Below, in pieces: positions 9,881 to 20,887 of a stretch of 64,000 nucleotides of DNA. Below the pieces are notes generated by a model. The model had not been told where the DNA came from and did not search any database. It saw only the letters and a program-made list of their open reading frames with translations. The translations under genes and the position numbers were made by a program. The first letter of the stretch is position 1. The number at the start of each line of letters is the position of its first letter. Source of the DNA: Aralia elata (lineage: Eukaryota > Streptophyta > Magnoliopsida > Apiales > Araliaceae); assembly GCA_034770075.1 (NCBI GenBank), contig CM068384.1:94266720-94330719 (forward strand), in the 5' to 3' direction.

Positions 9881-11299
9881 GGTATCTTCGGTACTCTTCT
9901 AGATTTACGACTCGACTGTGGTACAAAAGGTATCTCTACTTGGACAGGTTCATCCGCTTGACCTGTAGTGGTTTGTGCTTCTTGAATTTCTTCAAGATCT
10001 ATTTTCCTCCCACTAGCCCCTTCAAAGATAAACTCCTTTTCCAAGAAGTTAGCGTGTTTCGCAACAAACACCTTTTACTCAATAGGATTATAGAAACAGT
10101 ATCCTAAACTTTCTTTAGGATATCCCACAAATCTGCACTTATCAGATCTTGTCCCAAGCTTATCATTCTGAAACCTTTTCACATAAGTTGGACATCCCCA
10201 AATCTTAACATGCTTAAGACTGGGTTTCCTCCCTATCCATAACTTATATGGAGTTTTAGGAACGGATATCGAGGGGACCTTATTTAGTAGATATCCAGCC
10301 GTCTCTAGGGCATAACCTCAGAAGGATATTGGAAGATCAGTAAAACTCATCATGGACCGCACCATGTCCAACAAGGTACGATTTCTCCTTTCAGAGATAC
10401 TGTTAAGCTGTGGTGTACCAGGAGGCGTCCATTGTGAGATAATATCGTTATCTTTGAGATGATTAAGAAACTCATTGCTTAAGTATTCACCTCCTCGATC
10501 CGATCGAAGAATCTTAATACTCTTGCTAGTTTGTTTCTCCACTTCACTTCTGAATTCTTTGAAACTTTCAAATGATTCAGATTTGTATTTCATCAAATAC
10601 ACATATCCGAACCTCGAATGATCATCAGTGAAAGTAATGAAATAAGAATACCCTCCTTGTGCATCTATTGTCATAGGTTCACATACATCTATGTGTACCA
10701 ACTCTAACAATCCTGCAACTCTTTCTCCATGTCCACTAAATGGAGATTTCGTAATATTTCCTATGAGACAAGATTCGTAAGTTGGATATGATTCAAAATC
10801 TAATGGCTCCAAAAGCCCTTCTTTATACAACTTGTTTAGTCTTGTTTCATTAATATGACCGAGTCTGCAATACCATACGAAGGTATGATTCACATCATCT
10901 CTTTTTCTTTTATTAGTTTGTTCAATTTGTAAAATATTTTCATATAAGTCAAGTACGTAAAGACCATCAATTAATCTACCAGTTACATACAAAACATTGT
11001 CATTATAAATAGGATAACTGTTGTTCTTTATTATAATATTAAAACCTTCCTTGTCCAACAATGGAATTGAAATAATGTTTCTAATAAGAATTGGAACATA
11101 ATAACAACTTATTAAATTAATTGATTTGCTAGAAAGCAGTGCTAAACAATAAGTTCCTATGGCTAATGTAGCAACCTTTGCTCGATTCCCAACGCGCACG
11201 GTGACTTCTCCTTTGTTCAGCTTTCTACTTCTGCTTAGTCCCTACAAAGAATTACATATGTGAGACCTACAGCCGGTATCCAATACCCAAGTAGAACTT
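9881..11299 (-). pseudogene. pol: Protease-integrase-start of RT, element C
   Basis: Protease keeps the DTG motif (WVLDTG, near 11290-11273), followed by a stop. Integrase is open from 11199 to 10318. It shows the zinc finger H…H…C..C (WYCRLGHINETR with a degraded first His, then ESCLIG), catalytic Asp in VHIDVCEPM, Asp in ILRSDRGGEYLSNEF and Glu in SERRNRTLLDMVRSM. The frame then hits TGA at 10320-10318, exactly where C2 and C4 also have a stop. Reading continues to 10071-9881 (FVAKHANFLEKEF), where B interrupts it. Confidence 0.85.
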
Positions 11300-12192
11300 T
11301 GACTTATAGAAAGATTTATTTCAATCATGAACAAACTTGTATCGGTAGCTGAAGTTGAAGCTTCTGCAAGCTTCATTTGCTTCTGCTTTATAAGATACTC
11401 CTTGCAATTTCTCTTCCAATGTACAAGCTTGTTGCAGTGGAAGCAAACTCCTTTGCTATCAGCATCAGCCTTTTTCTTGTCCTTAGGTTTCGCCTTTCCT
11501 TTTGCCTTCTTGGGATTTTTCTTCTTTTTAGAAGATCCTTTGGCCCTCTTTCACTTCTTGGAAGAATCGTCTACAAGCAAGACTTGGTCTTTCTTCATTG
11601 GAAAGTGACTCTCAGCAGTTTTCAACATATTAAGCAATTCAGGCAAGCTGACATCAAGCTTATTCATGTAAAAGTTCACAACAAATTATGAAAAGGAGTT
11701 CGGGAGTGACTGCAAGATCAGATCTTGGCTCAACTCACCATCCATGATAAAATCCAACTGTCCCAACTATTCAATCAGATTGATCATCTTTAGGACATGT
11801 GTCTGAACTGTAGTGCCATCGGTCATCCTAGATCGGAATAGCTCTTTAGATATTTCATATCTAGCCGACCTACTTTGCTCACTATAAAAATCCTGAAGGT
11901 GGACAAAAATAGTAGGAGCATCCATTTTCTCATGTTGACGCTGTAACTCGTTACTCATGGATGCTAGCATGATGCACTAAGCCACTTGCACATCATCCTG
12001 CCACTTTCTAAAAGTATCCAGCTCTTCCTTAGAGGCATCTTCTATAACTGTTGCAGGAACAGGCGAGTTAAGGACATATGTCAGCTTTTCAGCTGTGAGA
12101 ACTATTCGCAGATTCCTTAACCAATCGATGTAATTTGGTTCGGTTAATTTATTAGCATCAAGTATGCTTCGCAGTGATAGTGAATTAGCCAT
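11300..12192 (-). pseudogene. gag: Copia Gag remnant, element C
   Basis: Starts MANSLSLRSILDANKLTEPNY, matching the C4 start. The first 71 codons are open, then a stop at 11977, then open from 11970 to 11767, then further stops. One is TAA in the FVVNF region at about 11687, at the same codon that is TAA in C2. The CCHC knuckle (CFHCNKLVHWKRNC) near 11450-11408 keeps all four ligands. The carboxyl end is rich in Lys. Gag would form the virus-like particle; this copy cannot. Confidence 0.8.
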
Positions 12193-12415
12193 TTGTAAAA
12201 TTCTGCAGGTGAAATTTAATTAACAACATTAGCATGCCTTCTTTTATTAATCACCAGATTAATTTAGGTCTTTATTAAAATGGTGTCTCCGACTATTTTC
12301 TTCAAACTATATAAACCTCTTCATATATAGTTTGACAGATCTTGTATTTGTAACTTTGTAAAATCTGCTTAGCGAGAAAGGATCCAATTGCAATAAATAT
12401 ATAGCCTTGTGTGTG
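12193..12415 (-). other. Leader fragment, element C
   Basis: About 220 bases upstream of gag, alignable with C4 54800-55013. It ends inside the fourth leader dyad (ccttgtgtgtg on the plus strand), where the LTR of C2 begins. Confidence 0.7.
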
Positions 12416-14240
12416 TGTTAGGTTTATATATTACGCAAGCATGCAATCAAATTACACAAATAGAGCGGAAGCGTGATACAACGGATTTTAAAAAATTTCA
12501 TACAAACCATCACCATGATCTATCCTTGTGTTCAATTATCAATTAAACGAAAGAGAAAGAGAATAAGAATTATATACCCTCGTAAATCAAAGCTTCCTCG
12601 GGTACAAGTTCAACTCCTAGTCCTTCGTGTTCTCCTCGAATTCTACCGATGAAATTCCTTCATTTGATCAACGTTAGCCACCTAAGTGTTTGGCCTCTAG
12701 AGGTGATCCACCAAGGAAGAATATGTATTCAAGAAGTTGGATATTGGCAAAACCCTAGTTTCTATCTCTATAGAAATTGCAAGTACTCTTCACAATCTAA
12801 TGCAAGAGTGTGTAACCCTAATCTATGATAAGACTCCTCTTATTTATAGATGTAGGAATAATCATTCCCTAAACTATTTAGGATTAGGGTTTCTATTATA
12901 ATTAAACTCCTTTAATTAATTATGCTCCTAATCCAATTAGGAATTCATGAGAGAGTACTTCTATTAATTAATTCCCAATCCCTATTAGAAATTAAATAAT
13001 AGTAATAGTAATAATAATAATAAGACTCCTCTTATTAATTTATATTTAATATTTCCAAAATATTAAATAATAAATATTAAGCTATTTAATTTATTCTATC
13101 TCCATAGATTAAATTAAATACACTTAACTTATTATTATAATTATGCCATTTACCTCTTAAATAAATATTTTTTCTTTTTGCGGTGTAACCCTTTAGGTTC
13201 TCCATATTAAACCGGTTGTTAATAAATCAATTAGAACAATTCTAATCTTATTTAAATAAATAAATTAAACTATTTAATTCATTTAAATAAATAATATTTA
13301 TTCTACAATAAAGGTAATCCCCTTTAGCGATCAACGACTTTCTAGATAATATAGATTTCAACATTAATCACAAAAGAACCTTTCAGTGCATAGTTACTGT
13401 ACAATTCAATCCTTATACCATACAATGTCCCAATTAAATATAAGACATGGATTTACTGTCAAGTCTTATTTTATTTAATTATATGTATTTCGATTCCCAA
13501 ATGCACAACTCTAAATAATGCAAATTAGAAACTCCTTTCTAATTTCATTCTGCCTTGGCCAAGGACTACTGAGTTGTCATTTATCGAATCACATAGGACA
13601 TTCACATCTTTTACTAGATGTGGTAGATTCTTTGTTGATCATTCACCGATCTCCATGCACAACTTATTATACCCAATCATATCATTTGATATACCCCAAA
13701 GGTCTTAAGGGACATGTCAAAGTATAACTCATCATACACAAAATACTATGATGATCTCAAGTCCAAGAATCACTTGCACTACTATCACTAGAGGAATTCC
13801 TATTGACAGACGAGTAAAACTCTATTAGGCATTCCTCAGCAAGCCACGTTCAGTAAACTTATTCTCCAATAAGTACCTACATACTTGCTTTAATGTCTCC
13901 ACACAAATGATTATGAGATCAATCATCCTCTTCCTAAGACCAAGCAACGTATGTACTAATCTATCCGGATTCACTAATCCCCTTTTTAGTAATCCAACGA
14001 TTAGGAAAGATTTTAGTTTGTGAGCTATCTAGAATTTAGATCTCATTATCATGATCACCATCATGATTCTAAAAGCATTGCTCAAAACTATGGGTTTATC
14101 ACATTTAATATAACAACACTATGTAGATAATATAAAATGTCTTTTAAGAAAATCAATTCTTTTATTAATAAATGAATAAGATTACAAAGTATATGCTACA
14201 TCATATCAAATATGATTGGCTTGTGTGCATACTACTTTCA
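12416..14240 (-). repeat. 3' LTR of element C2, about 1.8 kb
   Basis: On the minus strand it starts TGAAAGTAGTATGC at 14240, directly after the PPT, and matches the C4 LTR start TGAAAGTAATATGC. Interior blocks also match, such as the region around 13180-13200 (tgcggtgtaacccttt) and 13555-13640. I place the end at 12416 (…CCTAACA on the minus strand, CA end). The alternative, near 12432, would give an LTR closer to C4's length. Confidence 0.75.
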
Positions 14241-14252
14241 ATCTCCCACTTG
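14241..14252 (-). other. Polypurine tract, element C2
   Basis: GCAAGTGGGAGAT on the minus strand, identical to the C4 tract, placed between the RNase H stop and the LTR. Confidence 0.85.
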
Positions 14253-14254
14253 CA

Positions 14255-17200
14255 CTAAACCCAATCGCCATTGTATCTAATACCCATCTTTTCTAAGTGA
14301 CGATCAAACTGCTGTTGTGTTAAAGCTTTAGTAAATAGATCTGCAATGTTGTCTTGAGAGTCTACACACTCCAGGGTGACATCTCCTCTTTCAATGATCT
14401 CTCTAATCAAATGAAACCGCCGCAACACATGTTTGGATTTCTGATGAGACCTGGGTTCCTTAGCCTGCGCAACAGCTCTGGTGTTGTCACAGAATAAAGG
14501 TACAGCTCCTCTAATGCTAGGAACCACTCCAAGTTCAGTTATGAACTTCTTCATCCAAACAGCTTCCTTTGCAGCTTCACTTGCAGCTATATACTCTGCC
14601 TCTGTCACTGAATCAGCAACTGTTTGCTGCTTGGAACTTTTCCAACTCACTGCGCCACCGTTTAAGGTAAACTCGTATCCTGAAACGGATTTACTGTCAT
14701 CTTGGTCCGTTTGAAAACTTGAGTTTGTATAGCCCTCTAGTTTCAATTCAGACCCACCGTAGATAAGAAATACATCCTTAGTTCATCTCAAGTACTTTAG
14801 GATGTTTTTCACTGCCTTCCAGTGCTCTTCTCCTGGATTCGACTGATATCTGGTTGTTACACTAAGTGCATGAGCGACATCTGGTTTAGTACATATCATA
14901 TCGTACATGATAGTTCCTATTGCTGAAGCATAAGGAATCTTATTCATACGGTCTCTCTCCTCAGGTGTCTTTGGGGCCTGTTTCTTGGAGAGATATATTC
15001 TATGGCTCATCAACATGAGACCTCTCTTGGAATCTTCCATGTTAAACCTTTTTAGCATCGAGTCAATGTACTTTCATTGGGTCAAGCCAAGCATCCTTTT
15101 AGATCTATCATTATAGATATTTATCCCCAAAATATAGGATGCCTCACCCAAGTCTTTCATGGAAAAGTGTTTAGATAACCAAATTTTGATCGACTGTAGC
15201 ATAGGAACATCATTCCCTATCAGTAATATATCATCAACATATAATACAAGGAATGAAACAGCACTCCCACTAACCTTCTTGTACACACAAGGTTCATCCT
15301 CATTTTTTATAAAATCAAACCTTTTGATTATCACATCAAAACGGATGTTCCATCTTCGAGAAGCTTGCTTCAATCCATAAATGGATCGTTGTAGCTTATA
15401 GATTTGGTTTGTTCCAACAATTGAAACAAAACCCTCTGGTTGTATCATATATACATTCTCCTCAAGCTCTCCATTGAGGAAGGTCGTTTTCACGTCCATT
15501 TGCCAGATCTCGTAGTCATAATAAGCTGCAATTGCAAGCAAAATCCGAATGGACTTGAGCATAGCTACTGGTGAGAAGGTTTCATCATAGTCAACTCCTT
15601 ATCTTTGTTTGAAACCTTTTTCAACCAGTCAGGCCCTATAGGTCTCTACCTTGCCATCTGCTCTAGTCTTTCTCTTAAAGACCCATTTACACCGAATAGG
15701 CTTAATACCCTCAGGTGGTGAAACCAAAGTCCATACTTGGTTTTCATACATGGAGTCCATCTTGGATTTCATGGCTTCTAGCCATTTCTCTGAGTCTTTA
15801 CTACTCAGAGCCTCTTCATAAGTCAATGGATCATCATCATCTATGATGCGTACCTCATCATCATCCTCTATGATGAATCCATACCTATCAGGTATCTTCG
15901 GCACTCTTCCAGATTTACGAATAGGTAGTGGTACAGTACGTTCTTCTACTTGGTCAGGTACCTGACTTTGATCCGTAGTATTTTATGGTTCATGAACTTC
16001 TTCAAGATATATCTTACTCCCACTGACCCCTTCAAGGATAAACTCCTTTTCCAAGAAGGCAGCGTGTTTCGCAACAAACACCTTTTGATCAGTAGGATAA
16101 TAGAAATAATACCCTGATGTTTCTTTAGGGTATCCCACGAATCTACATTTGTCGGATCTAGTCTTCAGCTTATCATGTTCAAACCTTTTGACATAAGCTA
16201 GACAACCCCAAGTCTTGACATGCTTAAGATTTGGTTTCCTCCCTGTCCATATCTCATATGGGGTCTTTGGGACGGATTTGGTAGGTACCTTGTTAAGTAG
16301 GTATGCAGCCGATTCTAGGGCATAACCCTAGAAGGATACTAGAAGGTCGGTAAAACTCATCATGGATTGAACCATATCCAACAATGTTCGATTTCTCCTT
16401 TCAGATACACCATTCAACTGTGGCGTTCCTGGTGGAGTCCATTGTGAGATTATACCATTTTCTTTAAGACAATTGAGAAACTCATTGGTCAAGTATTCCC
16501 CTCCTCGATCCGATTGAAGAATCTTAATACTCTTACCAGTTTGCTTCTCTACTTCACTTCTGAATTTTTTGAACTTTTCAAACAATTCAGATTTGTATTT
16601 CATTAAATACACATATCCAAATCTAGAATGATCATCAGTGGAAGTAATAAAATAAGAATACCCTCCTCGTGCATTCGTTGTCATCGGTCCACATACGTCT
16701 GTGTGTACCAACACTAACAACTCTGTAACTCTTTCTCCTTTTCCACTTAAAGGAGATTTAGTCATCTTACCCATGAGATAAGATTCACAAGTTGGATATG
16801 ATTCGTAATCAGATAGCTCTAAAAGCCCATCTTTATGCAACTTAGTTAATCTCGTTTCATTGATATGACCGAGTCTACAGTGCCACATAAAGGTATAATT
16901 AACATCATCTCTTTTTCTTTTCTTAGTTTGTTCAATTTGAAGTATATTTTCATGTAAGTCAAGTATGTAAAGTCCATTTAGTAGATTGCCAACACCATAT
17001 AAAATATTTTTATTATAAATAGAACAACTGTTGTTCTTTATTATAATATCAAAACCATCCATATCCAATACAGAAATTGAAATAATGTTTCTAATGAGTG
17101 TTGGAACATAATAACAATTATTTAAACTAATGAACTTGCCCAAAGGCAGTGCTAAACAATAAGTTCCTACAGCTAATGCAGTAACCTTTGCTCCATTTTC

Positions 17201-17330
17201 CATTCGTAGGATGACTTCATCCTTGTTCAGCTTTCTACTTCTGCTTAGTCCCTGCATATTATTACATATGTGAGAACTACAGCCGGTATTCAATACCCAA
17301 GTAGAATTTTAACTTTCAAAAAAATTAATT
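14255..17330 (-). pseudogene. pol: Protease-integrase-RT-RNase H remnant, element C2
   Basis: Protease carries NTG instead of DTG (near 17285), an Asp-to-Asn change. Integrase 17293-16328 has the HHCC finger (WHCRLGHINETR, then PTCESYLMG with one Cys lost), HTDVCGPM, ILQSDRGGEYLTNEF and SERRNRTLLDMVQSM. It ends at TAG 16330-16328, the codon that is also a stop in C and C4. Further on are the RT fragments 15904-15629 and 15562-15074 (with YVDDILLIGND), then 15058-14783 and RNase H 14746-14255 (TEAEYIAASEAAKEAVW, ending GIRYNGDWV). Several more stops separate these pieces. All are in the order of C4 gag-pol. Confidence 0.88.
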
Positions 17331-18176
17331 TCAATCATGAACAAAACTAGATCGGAAGTCGAAGCTTCTCCAAGCTTCTTTTGGTCTGTAAGATACTCCT
17401 TGCAGTTCCTCTTTCAGTGTCCCGGCTTATTGCAATGGTAGCAAATTCCTTTGCTATCTGGATCAGGTTTCTTTTTATCCTCTCTCTTCGTCTTGCCCTT
17501 AGCCTTCTTGTTTTTCTTCTTTTCAGAATACCTTGGGCCTCTTCCTTTTCTTGGAAGAGTCATCCACTAGTAAGACTTGGTTCTTGTTCGATGAGAAGTG
17601 ACCTTCTGCAGTTTTTAGCATGTTAAGTAACTCAGGAAAGCTGACGTCCAACTTATTCATGTGAAAATTCACAACAAATTATGAGAAGGTGTCCGGGAGT
17701 GACTGCAAGATCAAATCTTGACTTAACTCCCCATCCATTACTAACCCAAGCTGTCCAAGTTGTTCAATCAGATTGATCATCTTAAGGACATGAGTCTCAA
17801 CAGTAGTGCCCTCGGTCATACGAGATTGGAAGAGCTCCTTAGATATCTGATATTTAACAGTCCTACTTTGCTCACCATACAACTCTTTGAGGTGTAGCAA
17901 TATAGTAGGCGCATCCATAGTTTCATGTTGACGCTGAAGCTCGTTATTCATGGATGCGAGCATGATGCATTGAGCCAGGATTGCATCATCTTGCCACTTT
18001 CTGAAAGTAGCAATCTCTTCCTCAGAAACTGTTTCTGCAGGGACTGGTGAATTTAGGACATAAGAAATCTTTTCAGTAGTGAGAACAATTCTCAAATTCC
18101 TTAACCAGTCCGTGTAATTCAGTCTGGTCAGTTTGTTAGCATAGTGTATGCTACGCAGTGATAGTGAGTTTGACAT
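17331..18176 (-). pseudogene. gag: Copia Gag remnant, element C2
   Basis: Start chosen at ATG 18176 (MSNSLSLRSIHYANKL), which lines up with the starts of C and C4; an in-frame ATG further upstream is in the leader. Open to TAA at about 17679, a Gln codon in C4 but also TAA in C. The CCHC knuckle (CYHCNKPGH…KRNC) near 17450-17410 has all ligands, but the Trp after the His is a TGA stop. Confidence 0.82.
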
Positions 18177-18373
18177 TTTTAAATTCTGCATGTGAAATAG
18201 ACAAAATTTTAGCATACATTCATTTTATTATTCATCAAAATAAATTAGGTCTTTATTTAAATTGGTATCTCTCACTTTTTCATCAAACTATATTACCCTC
18301 ATTATATAGTTCGGCAATTCTAATTAAAGATTTGCTAGTGAGACTAAGGATCCTATTTCAAATGTATATAGCC

Positions 18374-18662
18374 TTGTGGTGACATAACAAACGATATATA
18401 AATAAATAGGTAGACGACTATTGTCAATTACATCACTATGTAATTCCTTGTATTTTGTCTCTTAGATTATTTTGATCAAGTGGTGACACATTCGAATCAA
18501 AATTATCCAAGTCAAGTTCAACCAAGCACTTCTATATATATGAAGAGAAAAATACCGTCCTTGTGGTGACACAATAAAACAGTAATATTCAATTCCTTAA
18601 TAAGCATCAAATGTGATAATGTAACATCTTAAATATTTAATACTTGCCTTGTGGTAACACAA
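18374..18662 (-). repeat. Four leader dyads (TTGTG-4-CACAA type), C2
   Basis: In element order, the stems and loops are TTGTG-TTAC-CACAA, TTGTG-TCAC-CACAA, ATGTG-TCAC-CACTT and TTATG-TCAC-CACAA, with starts 88, 83 and 104 bases apart. C4 has four equivalents at nearly the same spacing but with CACA loops. Confidence 0.75.
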
Positions 18663-18808
18663 CAAACTCATATTAAATATTCAATACTCTATTGCTTTAC
18701 CATGCTAGAAGGCGACGTTCGATATTCTAAATATCTTTGAACGCTTAGGACTTAATATGATTTCTTTGAGGGGTTTATTATTATTAGTCTCATCTTGTTT
18801 AGCGCGCA

Positions 18809-18809
18809 T

Positions 18810-18868
<59 letters not shown>

Positions 18869-18870
18869 AA
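18809..18870. repeat. CA/TA compound microsatellite
   Basis: About 20 CA units followed by about 10 TA units, in the leader of C2, at the spot where C4 has only a short TA run (54352-54362). Confidence 0.95.
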
Positions 18871-19570
18871 ATACGCGTCATATTATTTAACATGCGAAGC
18901 ATGTTGGATAATATATAATATATATAGTAAGCAAGCACATATAGAATACTATATTCTATCCGGATTGATTATGGACTTTTATTCTAGTTTGGTTCACTAG
19001 AGCCACCATGTGAACCAAAAGGTCAAACCTAGGGTGCAAGAATTAAAATTAAATATAATTATTACATTTAAACCCGGGCTCCATTACAAACGAGTCTTCA
19101 AACGCTCATTGCTCCTTTGTCTCCAATTCTTCAAAATAATTCTAACTAATCTTATTACATGAACTATTTACTATAATAGAAACCTTGATCAGCAGTCAAG
19201 GGGAAGTACATAGGAGGGAGATAGAATTTACATTAAGAAAAATTAGAGAAGACGAGGTACGCAGACCTCATTTATAAAAAAACCCATACATTCAAGCATT
19301 CTCTAATAATTCCAATCACACATTGGTCAATAGTCCATAATCAATCACATAACCATTCCATATATACATTGATATCAATTAATGGGCAAAAGTTTTGCTA
19401 ATATTTAGTTTTGAAACAAAATAAACTCTTTTATTTTAATCAAAAACCAAATCCAAATTAAACTCCTTTAATTTTAGCAATCTGAAATCCTATTCCAGAT
19501 AAAATAAACATCTTTATTTTAAACTTTTATCAATTAAATAAACCATTTATGTTAATTGAGAAAAACAAAA

Positions 19571-19730
19571 AAAAAATTCAAACTCTGCATACCGGCACGG
19601 CCGCGCTCTAAATTGAACTAGGAGCGGCGCGGTCGCGCTGCACCCCAGAAATGTTTTCTGGGTTTGGGCGTGGCCGCGCTCCAGAATGAACTGGAAGCGG
19701 TGCGGCCGCGCCGCGACGCAGAATCCGAAA
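19571..19730 (-). repeat. GC-rich dyad block in the C2 leader
   Basis: Roughly 130 bases of very high GC content with repeated GCGGCCGCGCCGC-like and GAGCGCGGCC units in two diverged copies about 75 bases apart. It follows an A/T homopolymer, just like the ACTGTTCACCGG array of C4 (53387-53570), although the sequences are unrelated. The block ends at the junction with element D. Confidence 0.7.
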
Positions 19731-20379
19731 GATACGGGCAGCCTGAGGTCTTGGTCTCCGACAATGACAAGAATTTGAACAACGCCCTCATGAAGGGATT
19801 GTGCGACCAGTTTAAGATCAAACACCTCAATTCCGTCATTTACCGTCCTAAGATGAATGGGGTAGTGGAGGCTGCAAATAAGAACATCAAGAGGATCATG
19901 GCGAAAATGTCTGCTAATCATCGGGGATGGCCGGATCTGCTACCCCTCACCCTACTGGCATACCGAACGTCAACGCGTACTTCTACAGGGGCAACCCCTT
20001 ACGCTTTGGTGTATGGAATGGAGGCTGTTCTACCAGTTGAGGTTGAGATGGCGTCCCTCAGAATAGTGATTGATGCTCAGATAAGCGAGGAGGATTGGAT
20101 GCAAAGTCGATACGACCAATTGGCCCTAATTGATGAAAGGAGGGTGGCTGTTGTTTGGCACGGTCAATTATATCAACAAAGGATCTCTCGATCATATGAC
20201 AAGAGGATAAGACCTCGGAAGTTCAAGATGAAGCCAAGGGGAAGTTTGCCCCGAACTGGGAAGGACCATTTGTGATTAAGAAAGTGCTATCCGGAGTAGC
20301 CCTCATATTGCAAGAAATGGATGGTGAGGTATTTCCACAGCCCCTCAATTCCGATTCGGTGAAGCGGTTCTACGCTTGA
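19731..20379 (+). pseudogene. pol: Integrase carboxyl half, element D
   Basis: Begins within the integrase core: VLVSDNDKNLNNALM (second catalytic Asp), MNGVVEAANKNIKRI (catalytic Glu), then the plant gypsy block LLAYRTSTRTSTGATPYALVYG. The frame is open to 20275. A roughly 40-base deletion relative to E then shifts it. The carboxyl GPY/F-like module (PNWEGPFVIKKVLSG) is readable in the next frame, and pol ends at TGA 20377-20379, aligned with the E pol end at 42005. An intact integrase would join the cDNA to host DNA in the nucleus. Confidence 0.88.
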
Positions 20380-20887
20380 ATCATCAGTTCTCCCTTTTCT
20401 TTGAGGAGCGAACTACGTAGGACCTGATCTCCCAACTTGTGGGGGTACGTAGGCAGCCATCATGGCGCGGTCCGATCCATTAAAAATAATCCTTTCCTTA
20501 AACAGAACCATTTCCCGACAGCCAGATAAACCTTCTTACACCCTCAAAACCTTCCCGAAACCAGCCGCCTAACCAGCTTCATCCCAAATGACATAACCCT
20601 GATCCAACCAGACAGTTATCCAAAATCTAAGACCCAATCCGATGAAATCGACAGGGGTACGGCAATATCTGTCAGATCTCCATCAAGACTTGAGAAGAGA
20701 AAGAAAGTGAAATGTCAAAATCGTGGTCAACTGGATAAAATGAGGATCCAATGAAAGGCAACGATACGACAAAAAGGGAAAATGACTAAATTTAAATGCA
20801 TGTCTGTGTATATAAGTCATTTTATTACAAGATTTCTCTTTCGATAACCGATGAAACTAACATAGTCTATGCAGGAAATAAAATAAT
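20380..20887 (+). other. Post-pol spacer, element D
   Basis: About 510 bases between the pol stop and the antisense gene end, homologous to E 42004-41478. No gene is seen. It is the 3' flank of both pol (plus) and the antisense gene (minus), so it should hold the antisense polyadenylation site. Confidence 0.6.

Larger units (their letters stand above)
9881..12415 (-). mobile_element. Element C: Ty1/copia remnant
   Basis: Minus-strand order from 12192 downward: gag, zinc knuckle, protease, integrase, start of the RT region. It matches C4 (51354-60845) along its whole length. Its left end is cut by the B insertion and its leader by the C2 insertion at about 12416, so no LTR of C itself is visible. 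Confidence 0.85.
18177..19570 (-). other. 5' leader of element C2
   Basis: About 1.4 kb, alignable with the C4 leader (53571-55013). It holds four short dyads at 18649-18662, 18561-18574, 18478-18491 and 18374-18387 and a CA/TA microsatellite at 18809-18870. The rest is AT-rich sequence without a gene. Confidence 0.75.
12416..19730 (-). mobile_element. Element C2: Ty1/copia, lacking its 5' LTR
   Basis: Minus-strand order: GC-rich leader block, leader, gag, protease, integrase, RT, RNase H, PPT, 3' LTR. It is the same family as C and C4 but clearly older. The leader breaks off at about 19730 against integrase sequence of element D, so the 5' LTR and PBS were lost, probably by deletion. It inserted into the leader of C. 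Confidence 0.85.

Noticed and set aside
18705..18938. 77-codon frame rich in CVCV
   Set aside because: Product of the CA/TA microsatellite.
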